Part shown: positions 33,230 through 42,332 of the stretch, piece after piece
Numbering within the stretch: position 1 is the first letter of the stretch
Layout of the letters: every line of letters begins with the position of its first letter
NCBI RefSeq assembly: GCF_023887685.1
Contig: NZ_JAMWMR010000035.1
Location: 1 to 55,677, forward strand
Length of the DNA: 55,677 bases
Direction: 5' to 3'
Source: Streptomyces macrolidinus
GTDB taxonomy: Bacteria > Actinomycetota > Actinomycetes > Streptomycetales > Streptomycetaceae
Notes under the pieces: generated by a model
What the model was told of the DNA's origin: nothing
Database searches by the model: none
The model's input: only the letters and a program-made list of their open reading frames with translations
Translations under genes and position numbers: made by a program

Positions 33230-35736
33230 CCGGCGTGGACGCCCCGCGGGGCCTGCACACCCTCGCCGACTACGCGGTCCGGGCCTCGGTGGCCCTCCCC
33301 CGCGCCACCTGGGACTTCCTGGAAGGCGGCGCCGGGGAGGAGCGGACACTGGCGGCCAACACCGACGCCTTCGACCGTACGCGGCTCCTCCCGCGCGTAC
33401 TCTCGGGTGTCGGCCGGCCCGACACCGCGACCCGGATCCTGGGGCGGACCTGGGCCGCGCCGCTCGCCATCGCCCCCGTCGCGTACCACACGATGGCCCA
33501 CCCGTCCGGGGAGGTCGCCACCGCACGGGCCGCCGGGCGCGCCGGACTGCCGTTCGTGGTGAGCACCTTCGCCGGACGCACCTTCGAGGACATAGCCGAG
33601 GCGGCGGACGCCCCGCTCTGGCTCCAGGTGTACTGCTTCCGCGACCGCGCCGTGACACGTGAACTCGTCGAGCGTGCCGAGCGTGCCGGATTCGAGGCGC
33701 TGGTCCTCACGGTGGACGCGCCCCGGCTCGGCCGACGGCTGCGCGACCTGCGCAATGGCTTCCGGCTGCCGGAGGGCGTCACGCCCGCCAACCTCCCCGG
33801 AGACGGATTCGCCTCGCCCGCGGACCACGCGCGCACCGCCTTCGACGACACCCTCGACTGGTCGGTCATCGACTGGCTGCGCTCCATCAGCTCCCTCCCG
33901 GTGCTGGTCAAGGGGGTCCTCACCGCGGCCGATGCACACCGCGCCCTCGCGGCCGGGGCCGACGCCGTCGTCGTATCCAACCACGGTGGCCGCCAACTGG
34001 ACGGAGTTCCGGCCACGTTGGACGTCCTGCCGAAGGTCGTGGCGGCGGTGGCGGGGAACTGTCCGGTTCTCCTCGACGGCGGTGTCCGACGGGGCCGTGA
34101 CGTGCTCTCCGCGCTCGCGCTCGGCGCCGACGCGGTGCTCCTCGGGCGGCCCGTGCTGCACGGGTTGGCGGTGGGCCAGGAGGACGGCGTCGGGGAGGTG
34201 TTGGGCATGGTCGTCGAGGAACTGGCGGAAGCGATGACCTTCACCGGTACCGCCACCGTCGCCGAGGCGGGGCCCCACTTGGTGGCCACCCCGACGGACT
34301 CCCACCGGCCCGCACCCCACCCGACGAACCCTCACCGGCCCGCACCACCCCACCCGGCGGGCGCCACCCATACCACCCATGCCTCCCAAGCCCCCCACGC
34401 CACCCTCTCGCCGTCCGCACCCGTCGTCCGAAGCGGATCCGGCGACGTCGCCCTGAGCAAGGAGGAGTTGCACGGCAGCGTCCGTGACCCGGTGCTGGAC
34501 ACCATGACCTTCCTCAACGACATCACGCACCGCTACCCCGACGCGATCTCCTTCGCGCCCGGCCGCCCCTACGACGGATTCTTCGAGGCCGAGCATGTCT
34601 TCGCGTACCTGCGCCGCTATCTGGACCATCTGGAGGCGGGCGGAGCGTCGCCCGAGCAGATCCGCTCCGCGCTCTTCCAGTACGGCCCCACCAGCGGCCA
34701 GATCCGCGAACTGATCGCCGACTCGCTGCGCAAGGACGAGGGCATCGACGTGGCGCCCGAGTCGATCGTGGTCACCGTGGGCTGTCAGGAGGCGATGCTC
34801 CTGGCGGTGCGGGCGCTGATGTCGGGGCCCGAGGACGCCCTGCTGGCCTCCAGCCCCTGCTACGTCGGTATCACCGGCGCGGCTCGGCTGCTGGACGTCG
34901 AGGTGACTCCGGTCGAGGAGGGCCGCGACGGCTTCGACTGCGCAACCCTGGAGGCGACGCTCCTCGCCGAGCGGGCGCGCGGCCGACGCCCGCGCGCCTT
35001 CTACGTGGTCCCCGACCACTCCAACCCCTCCGGCACCACCATGCCGCTGAGCGCCCGTCGGGAACTGCTGGACCTGGCAGACTGCCACGACCTGCTGATC
35101 CTGGAGGACACGCCGTACCGGATGGTCAGCCCCGGAACGCAGCTACCGACCCTGAAGTCCCTGGACCGGCACCGCCGGGTCGTGCACCTGGGCTCCTACT
35201 CCAAGACGCTCTTCCCCGGCGCACGCGTGGGCTTCGTGATCGCGGACCAGACCGTCACGGACGCCCAGGGGCGCACCGGGCTGCTGGCGGACGAACTCAC
35301 GAAGATCAAGAGCATGGTGACCGTGAACACGTCGCCGGTGAGCCAGGCGGTCGTCGCCGGCATGCTCCTCACCGCCAACGGCCGGACCTCACGCTTCAAC
35401 ACCCGGACCGCGGCCCACTACGGCGAGGCCATGCGGGTGACCCTGGAGGCACTCGACCGCTGTTTCCCGGAGAGCGACCGAGCCGCGCTGGGCATCCGTT
35501 GGAACGAGCCGAGCGGCGGCTTCTTCCTCTCCGTCGACGTCCCGTTCCGCGCCGACGATTCCGCGCTGATCCGTTCGGCCGAGGAATTCGGGGTCATCTG
35601 GACACCCATGTCGTACTTCTATCCGCAGGGCGGTGGCGACTTCGGCCTGCGGCTCTCGGTCAGCTACCTGACGCGCCAGAAGATCACGGACGGCATCGAA
35701 CGGCTGGCGCGCTTCGTCAAGGCCCAGACGGGATAG
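33226..35736 (+). CDS. Fused 4-hydroxymandelate oxidase / 4-hydroxyphenylglycine aminotransferase
   Basis: An 836-residue two-domain enzyme. Residues 1-350 are an FMN alpha-hydroxyacid oxidase: FLEGGAGEERTLAANTDAFD, APLAIAPVAYHTMAHP, LQVYCFRDR, VLVKGVLTAADAHRALAAG (flavin Lys), VVSNHGGRQLDGVP (catalytic His near 253) and LDGGVRRGRDVL. A linker of about 55 residues rich in His, Pro, Ala and Thr follows (353-408). From about 410 comes a fold-type I PLP aminotransferase of the HpgT group: YGPTSGQIRELIADSL, PDHSNPSGTTMPLS and HLGSYSKTLFPGARVGF with the PLP Lys near 657. It would oxidise 4-hydroxymandelate to the glyoxylate and transaminate it to 4-hydroxyphenylglycine. Translation is coupled to hmaS, and a terminator follows. 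Confidence 0.9.
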   Translation: MTGVDAPRGLHTLADYAVRASVALPRATWDFLEGGAGEERTLAANTDAFDRTRLLPRVLSGVGRPDTATRILGRTWAAPLAIAPVAYHTMAHPSGEVATARAAGRAGLPFVVSTFAGRTFEDIAEAADAPLWLQVYCFRDRAVTRELVERAERAGFEALVLTVDAPRLGRRLRDLRNGFRLPEGVTPANLPGDGFASPADHARTAFDDTLDWSVIDWLRSISSLPVLVKGVLTAADAHRALAAGADAVVVSNHGGRQLDGVPATLDVLPKVVAAVAGNCPVLLDGGVRRGRDVLSALALGADAVLLGRPVLHGLAVGQEDGVGEVLGMVVEELAEAMTFTGTATVAEAGPHLVATPTDSHRPAPHPTNPHRPAPPHPAGATHTTHASQAPHATLSPSAPVVRSGSGDVALSKEELHGSVRDPVLDTMTFLNDITHRYPDAISFAPGRPYDGFFEAEHVFAYLRRYLDHLEAGGASPEQIRSALFQYGPTSGQIRELIADSLRKDEGIDVAPESIVVTVGCQEAMLLAVRALMSGPEDALLASSPCYVGITGAARLLDVEVTPVEEGRDGFDCATLEATLLAERARGRRPRAFYVVPDHSNPSGTTMPLSARRELLDLADCHDLLILEDTPYRMVSPGTQLPTLKSLDRHRRVVHLGSYSKTLFPGARVGFVIADQTVTDAQGRTGLLADELTKIKSMVTVNTSPVSQAVVAGMLLTANGRTSRFNTRTAAHYGEAMRVTLEALDRCFPESDRAALGIRWNEPSGGFFLSVDVPFRADDSALIRSAEEFGVIWTPMSYFYPQGGGDFGLRLSVSYLTRQKITDGIERLARFVKAQTG

Positions 35737-35749
35737 CCCGGAATCTCGC

Positions 35750-35783
35750 TGCCCGCCGAGCCCGCTCCACCGCTCGGCGGGCA
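35750..35783. terminator. Terminator after the hydroxyphenylglycine genes
   Basis: A perfect 11-bp stem (TGCCCGCCGAG and complement, 12-base loop) lies 14 bases after the stop, just before the end of the convergent TPR remnant. Confidence 0.75.
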
Positions 35784-35792
35784 CCCCGGACG

Positions 35793-36298
35793 TCAGCCGG
35801 GTTCCATCTGCCACGTGTGGGCGAGGGCTTCGGTGGGGTCCCGCCCGTAGCGCAGGAGTACGTCGGCCGCGTCACCGAGGAGGCGGAGACTCAGGGCGGG
35901 GAACCAGCCGCTGCGCAAGCTCACGCCCGCGTCCGCGGCTCGCCAGAACCAGGTGAGCGACTCCTCCGTCCTGCCTGCGACGGCCAATTGACCGGCGGCT
36001 ACCTGCAGCACGTCGGTGTCACCCTTGACGGCCGCTCGTTCGTACCACGGAAGCGCGTCGCCCAGACGACCTGCCATCACGAGCCGGTCGGCCGCCCACC
36101 GCAGCGTCGCATGACCGCCAGTGCCATGTCGTCAAGGGTCGGTGCACCGGCCGCCACGTGTGCCCCGTAGATCAGGTTCTTCAGGGTACGCAGTGGGCCT
36201 GGTGCCACCGAGGGCCGTGCGATGAGCCGCTTGCCACTGCTCCCGGTTCTCGCGGCCTTCTCCTGACCGCGTCCCGCCCGCGCGCCGTCGCGTTTCAT
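35793..36298 (-). pseudogene. TPR-repeat protein with HTH-like N-terminus, internal deletion
   Basis: The N-terminal part from ATG 36298 has a basic leader and RLIARPSVAPGPLRTLKNLI plus AGAPTLDDMALAV, the start of a helix-turn-helix-like domain seen in many Streptomyces TPR proteins. Near 36110 the frame breaks, and the sequence resumes as ATLRWAADRLVMAGRLGDAL, WYERAAVKGDTDVLQVAAGQ and WFWRAADAGVS, which are tetratricopeptide or Sel1-like repeats. The remainder of the helix-turn-helix domain and probably hundreds of residues of repeats are missing. It is a genuine remnant. Confidence 0.65.
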
Positions 36299-36752
36299 CG
36301 CAGCGTCCTGTCCCGGAGCAGATACGGCATGCCTCTGAACTGGGCGGTCTGTAACCAGGATGCGGGCGTCATCGCACTTCAGCGTAGGGCACTCACGGCT
36401 CCTGAACATGGAGATCGGAAGGCCGGCCCTCCGCCCGATCTCCTACGACGTCAGGACATCACCATGTCGCACAACCACCGCCCGCAGCACCGACGTTCAC
36501 AGCTCAGCGAAGTGCGCAAGCTGACGTTTGCGCGTAGTCGACTGCGTCGCCACCAAGTTGTCCGCGTCCACGGACGCCTCTGTGGCTGCTCGGCCGCGAC
36601 CGGTGACCATGGAGGGGCTACCCGCGTGCCCGCCGGGGTTCGGCCTGGCATGACCAGGCAGCGGCGCAGCGTCGAAGGCCAAGCCACAAGGGACAGACGA
36701 TCACGCGAGTCGCTCCCCGAAGCGAAGTAACGATGATGCTACATATCATCAT
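36299..36752. other. Intergenic region with short inverted repeat
   Basis: No gene with a domain or ribosome site is seen in 450 bases. Just before the protease start there is an AT-rich inverted repeat, ATGATG at 36733-36738 and CATCAT at 36747-36752, which could be an operator or simply part of the promoter. Confidence 0.4.
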
Positions 36753-37612
36753 ATGCGCACATTGTGTGAAGGTTTCACCAAAGTAAGGTGTCTGGTCGCT
36801 ACTGTCGCAGTAGGCATCCTCATGGGGATGGTCACCAGTTCGGGATCCGCTGCTGCGGCGGACGGCCCGTCCGGCAATGGTGTTCCGCGTCCTAAGATCA
36901 TCGGCGGCGGGTACGTCACACCCGGAGACTTCCCCGCCACAACCGCGATCCAGAGCACCGGTGCCTCCGGATCGGAGTCGTGCAGCGGAACCCTGATCGG
37001 CCGTCACTGGGTTGTGACGGCAGCCCACTGCGTCTTCCCGATCGCGGAACGTACCACGACCGTTCACGTCGGATCCGTGGACCGGACCGGGGGCGAGGTC
37101 GCGAAGGCGGTTGCCGTGTACCGGCATCCCGACTACAACGGCGGCGGCGCGGCAGCGCCCTTCGACGTCGGGCTGCTCAGGCTCGACCATGATGTGGCCA
37201 CCCCACCGGCCTTCCTCGGCCCAGGGTCCAGCCTGTTCGTAGTGCCATCCCGGTCCTCATCGCCGGTTGGGGACGCACATGCAACGACCCCTCGCCTGTG
37301 TGCGAACCACCCATCCGGCTCAAGGCCCTGTCCACAAGCGTCCTACCGCCGGAGACCTGCAATCGGCCTCCAGGTGACTTTCGACCCGACATCGAGCTGT
37401 GCACGGCCAGCGCTACGTTTGGTTCGCCCTGCCAGGGAGATTCGGGCGGCCCGGTCTGGAACCGCTACCTGGGCGGCCCATGGGTCCTGATCGGAGCCGT
37501 CAGCCGCGGCAGCGCACCAGCCTGCGGCTTCACCGACACGATCGCCACCGATCTCACCGCTCCTCCGATCAGCGACTGGATCAGAGGCGTTCTCCAAGGG
37601 CCCGGCGGGTGA
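36753..37612 (+). pseudogene. Secreted trypsin-like (S1) serine protease, single frameshift
   Basis: A secreted chymotrypsin-fold protease of about 286 residues when joined. The signal CLVATVAVGILMGMVTSSGSAAA is followed by a short propeptide and IIGGGYVTPGDFPATTAIQS. The catalytic His is in HWVVTAAHCVF near residue 90 and the Asp in PFDVGLLRLDHD near 140. Near 37249 a frame change occurs at a CCC run; one added C restores VPSPVLIAGWGRTCNDPS. Beyond it are CQGDSGGPVWN with the nucleophile Ser and GAVSRGSAPACGF. All three catalytic residues survive, so a sequencing deletion is plausible. The ATG has no clear ribosome site, and the region upstream is AT-rich. Confidence 0.82.
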
Positions 37613-37738
37613 AGGAACGGCCGAGCTTGGCCTGTCGGGTCCTCGCCGTCGCCGCTGAGCAAGCGGGGACGGCGTCCCGCCCAGTCAGCCGGTCTGCGCA
37701 CACGGACAGCCTCAGCCACCGCGCCTCCAGCGGCCGGC

Positions 37739-38077
37739 TCAGGGCCAGGACCCCAGCGCGTGGACTGTCAGGAAGACGCAGAGCGTCAACTGCACCGACC
37801 CGATGACTCGGTGCCCGATCCGCAGCAGCACGACGGCAGATACGCCGACCGTCAGGGCCAGAGCGCCGAAGCCCAGCGCTGGCGCCCAGTCCTGAGGTGG
37901 CACGCCGGCCGCTGTCTGTCCGGAGTTGGCGTCCATCCGGCCCAGCCCTCGGACGGCGAGCACGATGACGACCAACAGCGCGGCGGCCACGTCCGCTGTC
38001 AGTACGAGAAGCAGGAGACAACCTCCGGTGAGGGCACCCTGTGCGCCGGAGGGCTGCTTGTCGGTGAGTTCGGGCAT
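37739..38077 (-). CDS. Small integral membrane protein
   Basis: A 112-residue protein with three hydrophobic segments (TGGCLLLLVLTADVAAALLVVIVLAV, about residues 18-43; ALGFGALALTVGVSAVVLLRIG, about 68-89; VIGSVQLTLCVFLTVHALG, about 91-109) and a polar loop with GRMDANSGQTAAGVPPQDW. I cannot assign a family. Codon bias is normal. It converges with the protease gene; the intervening 126 bases hold nothing recognisable. Confidence 0.6.
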   Translation of the reverse strand: MPELTDKQPSGAQGALTGGCLLLLVLTADVAAALLVVIVLAVRGLGRMDANSGQTAAGVPPQDWAPALGFGALALTVGVSAVVLLRIGHRVIGSVQLTLCVFLTVHALGSWP

Positions 38078-38234
38078 GGCCCAACGATCACCCGGAATCC
38101 GTCCTTCCGGACGGTCCGTGGCAGTTTCGCAACCCAGGCGTGGTCCGCTCCGGGCCTTGCAACGCCGAGCAGAGTCGTATCTCGGCTCTCAATGCGTTGA
38201 ACGATCCCCCGTTGACTGAGTTCTCTGCAGGGTT

Positions 38235-38744
38235 TCAGCAGCCGCAGGAGTAGTACAGGGCGTCCCAGTGGGTGCCCTCGTCCGCGTAGATGTTGCCTGA
38301 CGCCGCCTGCCACTGGGGGTAGCCGTCGCCGCGCAGCCCGATGTAAGTGAAGGCGTTGTGGACGTAGTTGGTCAGGCAGGTGTTCTTGCCGTAGTCGAGC
38401 TTGTAGCCGTTCCAGTGGGAGTACGTGCCACTCGCGTGTCCGGTCTCGGTGCCGCCGGTGATGTTGATGGCGCAGCCGCTGGCCTGCTTGAGGGTGACCG
38501 CTCCCTGAGCGGTGGCCTGGTTGAGTCCGTCGAAGGACGTGCACGTCGAGCCGTTGCGGTCGGAGCAGCCGCCGGACGAGGACCAAGTGATGCCCGCCGC
38601 GCGGAACATGGCGGTGGCCTGGGCGTGGGTGAGCTTGGTGGCGGCAAAGGCGTCCGTGGCGGCCATCACACCGACGCCGGGGGCGAAGAGTGCGGTGGCG
38701 ACGAGGGCGAGCGTGCTCAGTACAGCCCGAACACGAAGTCGCAT
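38235..38744 (-). CDS. Secreted protein with M15-like metallopeptidase motifs
   Basis: A 169-residue exported protein with an excellent AGGAGG before the ATG and a Sec signal (VLSTLALVATALFAPGVGVMA) cleaved before TDAFA. The mature part starts THAQATAMFRAAGITWSSSG and carries ETGHASGTYSHWNGYKLD near residue 107 (His and Asp spaced as in the zinc site of D,D-/L,D-peptidases of the M15 type) and DEGTHWDALYY near 158 (third His). Six cysteines suggest disulfides, and the protein ends SCGC. A muralytic role outside the cell is plausible, but the zinc-site match is by eye only. Confidence 0.65.
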   Translation of the reverse strand: MRLRVRAVLSTLALVATALFAPGVGVMAATDAFAATKLTHAQATAMFRAAGITWSSSGGCSDRNGSTCTSFDGLNQATAQGAVTLKQASGCAINITGGTETGHASGTYSHWNGYKLDYGKNTCLTNYVHNAFTYIGLRGDGYPQWQAASGNIYADEGTHWDALYYSCGC

Positions 38745-39077
38745 GAATTTCCTCCTGCTTGACTCACGGTATGGGCGGTGGTGCAGCAGGAGTATGCATG
38801 AGCGCTACTCACTCGCCAAGCATCTTGCGCTGAACTCCCCTTGAACGACGGGGACTTCCACGTCGTTCACAGGTCTACGCCGACTTCGCCCACCCATTGC
38901 GACTGTCGGAGACCGGGTGTGCGTGCGGCCGACGCGGAGAACGGCAGCCAAACACCACGTATCGAGCGGATCTACCCCATCGAACGGGAGAGAAGAACGG
39001 CGCGTATGGATACGTCCGACTTCGTTGCACGAAACGGTATTTCGTGACCTGTTCCAGAGGTGGTTACGGTCGGATCC
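38745..39077. other. Divergent promoter region
   Basis: About 330 bases separate the secreted M15-like gene (minus) and the amidase (plus). No coding frame with support was found. The stretch is moderately AT-richer and should contain both promoters. Confidence 0.45.
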
Positions 39078-40556
39078 ATGGAATGGAATCTTCTGACGGC
39101 TGAGGAACTCGCGGCTGCCTTGCGCGCCGGTGAAGTGTCCTCGGCGGAACTGACCGACGAGGCGATCGCCCGTATCGAGCGGGACGACAAGGCGATCAAC
39201 GCGATCTGTGTGCCGGACTTCGACCGGGCGCGGGCCGCCGCGCGCGATGCCGACCAGGCGCGCGCCCGCGGTGAGGACCGGCCGCTGCTCGGCATTCCGG
39301 TGACGGTCAAGGAGTCCTACAACGTCTCCGGGCTGCCCACGACTTGGGGCATGCCGGCACACCGGACCTACGTACCGGCCGAGGACGCGGTGCAGGTGTC
39401 GCGACTCAAGGCCGCGGGCGCGGTGGTGCTCGGCAAGACCAACGTGCCTATGGGGCTACAGGACATACAGAGCTTCAACGAGCTCTACGGCACCACCAAC
39501 AACCCATGGGATCACGGTCGTACGTCGGGGGGATCCTCCGGCGGCTCGGCGGCGGCCCTGGCGTCCGGATTCGGAGCGCTCTCCATCGGCTCCGACCTCG
39601 CCGGTTCGCTGCGCACTCCCGCGCATTTCTGCGGTGTCTACGCACACAAGCCGACACTCGGGCTGGCGGCAGCCCGCGGTATGGTCCCGCCGCTTGCGCC
39701 GGTCTTGCCTGTCGACCTCGACCTCGCCGTTGTCGGGCCGATGGCGCGCTCCGCCCGCGACCTCACGCTCCTGCTCGACGTCATGGCCGGACCGGACCCG
39801 CTGACGCTCGGCGTGGCGCACGATGTGGCGCTGCCGCCCGCGCGCCACGAACGGCTGTGCGACTTCCGAGTCCTGGTCCTCGACCAGCATCCGCTCATTC
39901 CGACCGGGTCCGCCGTGCGGGCGGGCGTGCAGCGGGTGGCCGACGCGCTCGTCGACGGCGGCGCCCGCGTCGAACGACACAGTCCCCTGCTGCCCGACCT
40001 GACCGAAGCCGCCGTGATCTACACGCAGTTGCTGTTCTCGAGCTCCGTCGCGCACTTCCCCGTCGAAGCGTACGAGCAGTTGCGGGCCCGCGCCGCTCTG
40101 CTGAGCGCGGACGACCGAAGTCTCGACGCGGCGCGGCTGCGCGCCATGGTGTTCAGCCACCGCGACTGGATCGAGGCGAACCACCGTCGTGAACTCCACC
40201 GCCACGGCTGGCGGCAGTTCTTCGCCGAGTTCGACGCCGTGGTGTGCCCCGTCACGCCCACTCCCGCGTTCCCGCACGACCACAACCCCGATCCGAGGGA
40301 ACGCCGGATCGACATCGACGGGGTCGAGTACCCGTACTTCGACCAGCTCGTCTGGGCCGGTGTGCCCACTATGCCGGGCCTGCCCGCCACCGCCGTACCA
40401 GCGGGCCGGTCCCCCGAGGGTCTGCCGGTGGGAGTACAACTCATCGGCCCGATGTACGAGGACCGCACCCCGCTGCAACTGGCCGAACTGCTCGAACGGA
40501 AGATCGGCGGCTTCGTCGGTGCGCCCTCGGACGGTGCGCCGGGATCGGCCGTGTAG
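39078..40556 (+). CDS. Amidase signature family hydrolase
   Basis: A 492-residue amidase with the Ser-cisSer-Lys triad. The Lys is in GIPVTVKESYNVSG near residue 83. The cis-Ser and nucleophile Ser are in GRTSGGSSGGSAAALASG near 155 and GSDLAGSLRTPAHFCG near 178. GVPTMPGLPATAVPAG near the C-terminus is the usual substrate-channel loop. The family hydrolyses amides to acids and ammonia; no substrate is implied by neighbours. ATG 39078 begins MEWNLLTAEELAAALRAGE, a typical start for the family. A GTG at 39060 is less likely. It is full length. Confidence 0.9.
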   Translation: MEWNLLTAEELAAALRAGEVSSAELTDEAIARIERDDKAINAICVPDFDRARAAARDADQARARGEDRPLLGIPVTVKESYNVSGLPTTWGMPAHRTYVPAEDAVQVSRLKAAGAVVLGKTNVPMGLQDIQSFNELYGTTNNPWDHGRTSGGSSGGSAAALASGFGALSIGSDLAGSLRTPAHFCGVYAHKPTLGLAAARGMVPPLAPVLPVDLDLAVVGPMARSARDLTLLLDVMAGPDPLTLGVAHDVALPPARHERLCDFRVLVLDQHPLIPTGSAVRAGVQRVADALVDGGARVERHSPLLPDLTEAAVIYTQLLFSSSVAHFPVEAYEQLRARAALLSADDRSLDAARLRAMVFSHRDWIEANHRRELHRHGWRQFFAEFDAVVCPVTPTPAFPHDHNPDPRERRIDIDGVEYPYFDQLVWAGVPTMPGLPATAVPAGRSPEGLPVGVQLIGPMYEDRTPLQLAELLERKIGGFVGAPSDGAPGSAV

Positions 40557-40557
40557 A

Positions 40558-40974
40558 TCACGACCCGCTGGTCTCCTCGGCAGTCAGTGAGGTGGGGAGA
40601 GCAGCACGTCGAGTTCGGGGAAGGCGAGCGGCCTGGGTCCGGAGCACGTTGCGGGAGACCGAAGACTTCCCCGGCTCGCCCGCCACGTCCGCCCAGGGGA
40701 TCGGCGGCCCGGCGGAACCGGCCGGATCGCGCCCGGCGATGACGACACGGACACGGTCCCCGACGCGGGACACCTGGGCGGCGGGCGCGTAACAGCCGTC
40801 CCCCGCGTCCGCGTCCGCGCGGTCGAGGGCCGCCCGCACCACGTCGGCGGCGGCCGGGTCGGCGACGTACCCGGTCGGCATCCGGGCGAGGGCCCGGACG
40901 AACAGAACCAGGGCGATGAAGAAGCCAAGGAGAATCAGCCAGGAGTTGCGGTCCGGCCGCGTGGCTGGAGAGAC
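40558..40974 (-). CDS. Membrane-anchored small protein, start unclear
   Basis: The frame is open from 40974 and encodes one membrane helix (SWLILLGFFIALVLFVRALA) followed by about 100 soluble residues: PTGYVADPAAADVVRAALDR, VSRVGDRVRVVIAGRDPAG, PWADVAGEPGKSSVSRNVLR. No ATG or GTG occurs before the helix in this frame; the first ATG (40881) lies after it. Either a rare start is used or a one-base error hides the real start, since a GTG in the neighbouring frame opens just upstream. The family is not known to me. It ends one base after the convergent amidase stop. Confidence 0.5.
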   Translation of the reverse strand, partial: VSPATRPDRNSWLILLGFFIALVLFVRALARMPTGYVADPAAADVVRAALDRADADAGDGCYAPAAQVSRVGDRVRVVIAGRDPAGSAGPPIPWADVAGEPGKSSVSRNVLRTQAARLPRTRRAALPTSLTAEETSGS

Positions 40975-41303
40975 TCACCCGTACTCCCGCGCGACGAACG
41001 CGGCGGCCTGCCAAGGGCGTTGCAGCGCGCGGTACAGCCGGGACTTCTCCGTGCAGGGCAGGTACGTGTACGCCGGAACCTCTCGATGCGGCATGCGCGA
41101 CACCGGCTCCGCCTCGGTGCCGGAAGTTCTCGCGCCGTTGCGGGCGTTGTCGAAGGACACGGTCCATGGCACGCCAACCGCACGCGATGCTCCGCGAGTT
41201 GAGCGCGCGCGTGGCTCGTGGGCTGAGAGAGTCGCCCGCAGAGGATCACGTCGGAGCGGAGCCGAAGTCGCGCCGCCCGGCGACAACACACGTGAGGGAC
41301 ACC

Positions 41304-42206
41304 ATGAAGATCGGTTTCGCACTCCCCCAGTTCCACCGTCAGGCCTATGGCATCGCTCAGACCGCGACGTTCGCCTCCGCGATCGAGGAGGCCGGAGGCG
41401 CCAGCCTCTGGGTGGCGGACCGCAATCTGTCCGCGGTTCACCCCGTCGTGGGCTACGGCGGGCGGGGGACCACCATTCCCGAGGAGATGAACCCCTCCGC
41501 CGACCCGTTCGTCCTGCTCGGTGTCGCCGCCGCCGCGACCAGCCGGGTGCTGCTGGGCTCTCACGTTCTGGTCGCCCCGCTGTACCCGCCCGTCCAACTG
41601 GCCCGGTCGTTGACGACGATCGACCTGATCAGCGGCGGGCGGCTGCTCCCCGGCTTCGGGATCGGCTGGTCTCCCGAGGAGTACCAGGCGGCCGGTCTGG
41701 ACTTCACCCGCCGCGGCGCCCGCATGGACGAACTGCTCGACGCCCTCCACGCCATCTGGACCACCGACCCGGCGCAGTACGAGGGCGACCAGATCTCCGT
41801 ACCCGAGCACCACTCGCCCCTGAAGCCGGTGCGAAAGCCCCGGCCGCCCTTCTATCTGGGCGCGTTGTCCGAGCGCGCCCTGCGCCGGGTCGCCCGCCGC
41901 GGCGACGGCTGGCTGCCGTTGATCGTCGTTCCGAGCCACGTCGACGTGGACGGTCTCGTCGCGCAGCGCTCACAACTGGACGAGTTCGCTCGGCAGGACG
42001 GCCGCGACCCCCACGCCATCGACACGGTGCTGCGGGTGAACATCGACGCGGGTACGAGCACGGAGAGGGTCGCCGACACCGTCAAGGAGGTCCACGAACG
42101 GACCGGGATCGACCACTTCATGATCGACTCCATGTACGACGTGCACACCGTCGAGGGCTCCCTGGAGCATGCCCGCCAGATCCTCGAACTCGTCGAGAAG
42201 GGCTGA
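41304..42206 (+). CDS. LLM-class (luciferase-like) flavin/F420-dependent oxidoreductase
   Basis: A 300-residue TIM-barrel oxidoreductase of the luciferase-like monooxygenase superfamily. The N-terminal strand MKIGFALPQF is followed by ATFASAIEEAGGASLWVADR, PFVLLGVAAAATSRVLLGSHVLVAP, LARSLTTIDLISGGRLLPGFGIGW (cofactor-phosphate loop) and RKPRPPFYLGALSERALRRVARRGDGWLP. This pattern fits actinobacterial F420-dependent members, although FMN use cannot be ruled out. ATG 41304 has GAGGGAC upstream. It is a single gene ending at a strong bidirectional terminator. Substrate unknown. Confidence 0.88.
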   Translation: MKIGFALPQFHRQAYGIAQTATFASAIEEAGGASLWVADRNLSAVHPVVGYGGRGTTIPEEMNPSADPFVLLGVAAAATSRVLLGSHVLVAPLYPPVQLARSLTTIDLISGGRLLPGFGIGWSPEEYQAAGLDFTRRGARMDELLDALHAIWTTDPAQYEGDQISVPEHHSPLKPVRKPRPPFYLGALSERALRRVARRGDGWLPLIVVPSHVDVDGLVAQRSQLDEFARQDGRDPHAIDTVLRVNIDAGTSTERVADTVKEVHERTGIDHFMIDSMYDVHTVEGSLEHARQILELVEKG

Positions 42207-42253
42207 GTCCGCTCCGGCCACGGCAGCCGCCCGCCGACGGAGCTGTCGCGCAC

Positions 42254-42294
42254 GCACGGAGACCCGAGGCGGGGGTGCAGCCGGGTCTCCGTGC
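42254..42294. terminator. Strong bidirectional terminator
   Basis: A perfect 13-bp stem GCACGGAGACCCG/CGGGTCTCCGTGC with a 15-base loop, between the convergent LLM oxidoreductase and SLATT genes. Confidence 0.85.
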
Positions 42295-42332
42295 CTGCGG
42301 GCGGGGCCGGTTGGCAGGTCTACGGAGACTGC

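Noticed and set aside
32165..33658. 497-codon minus-strand frame opposite hmaS and the oxidase
   Set aside because: Antisense shadow; the plus strand carries complete enzyme families with ribosome site and ATGA coupling.
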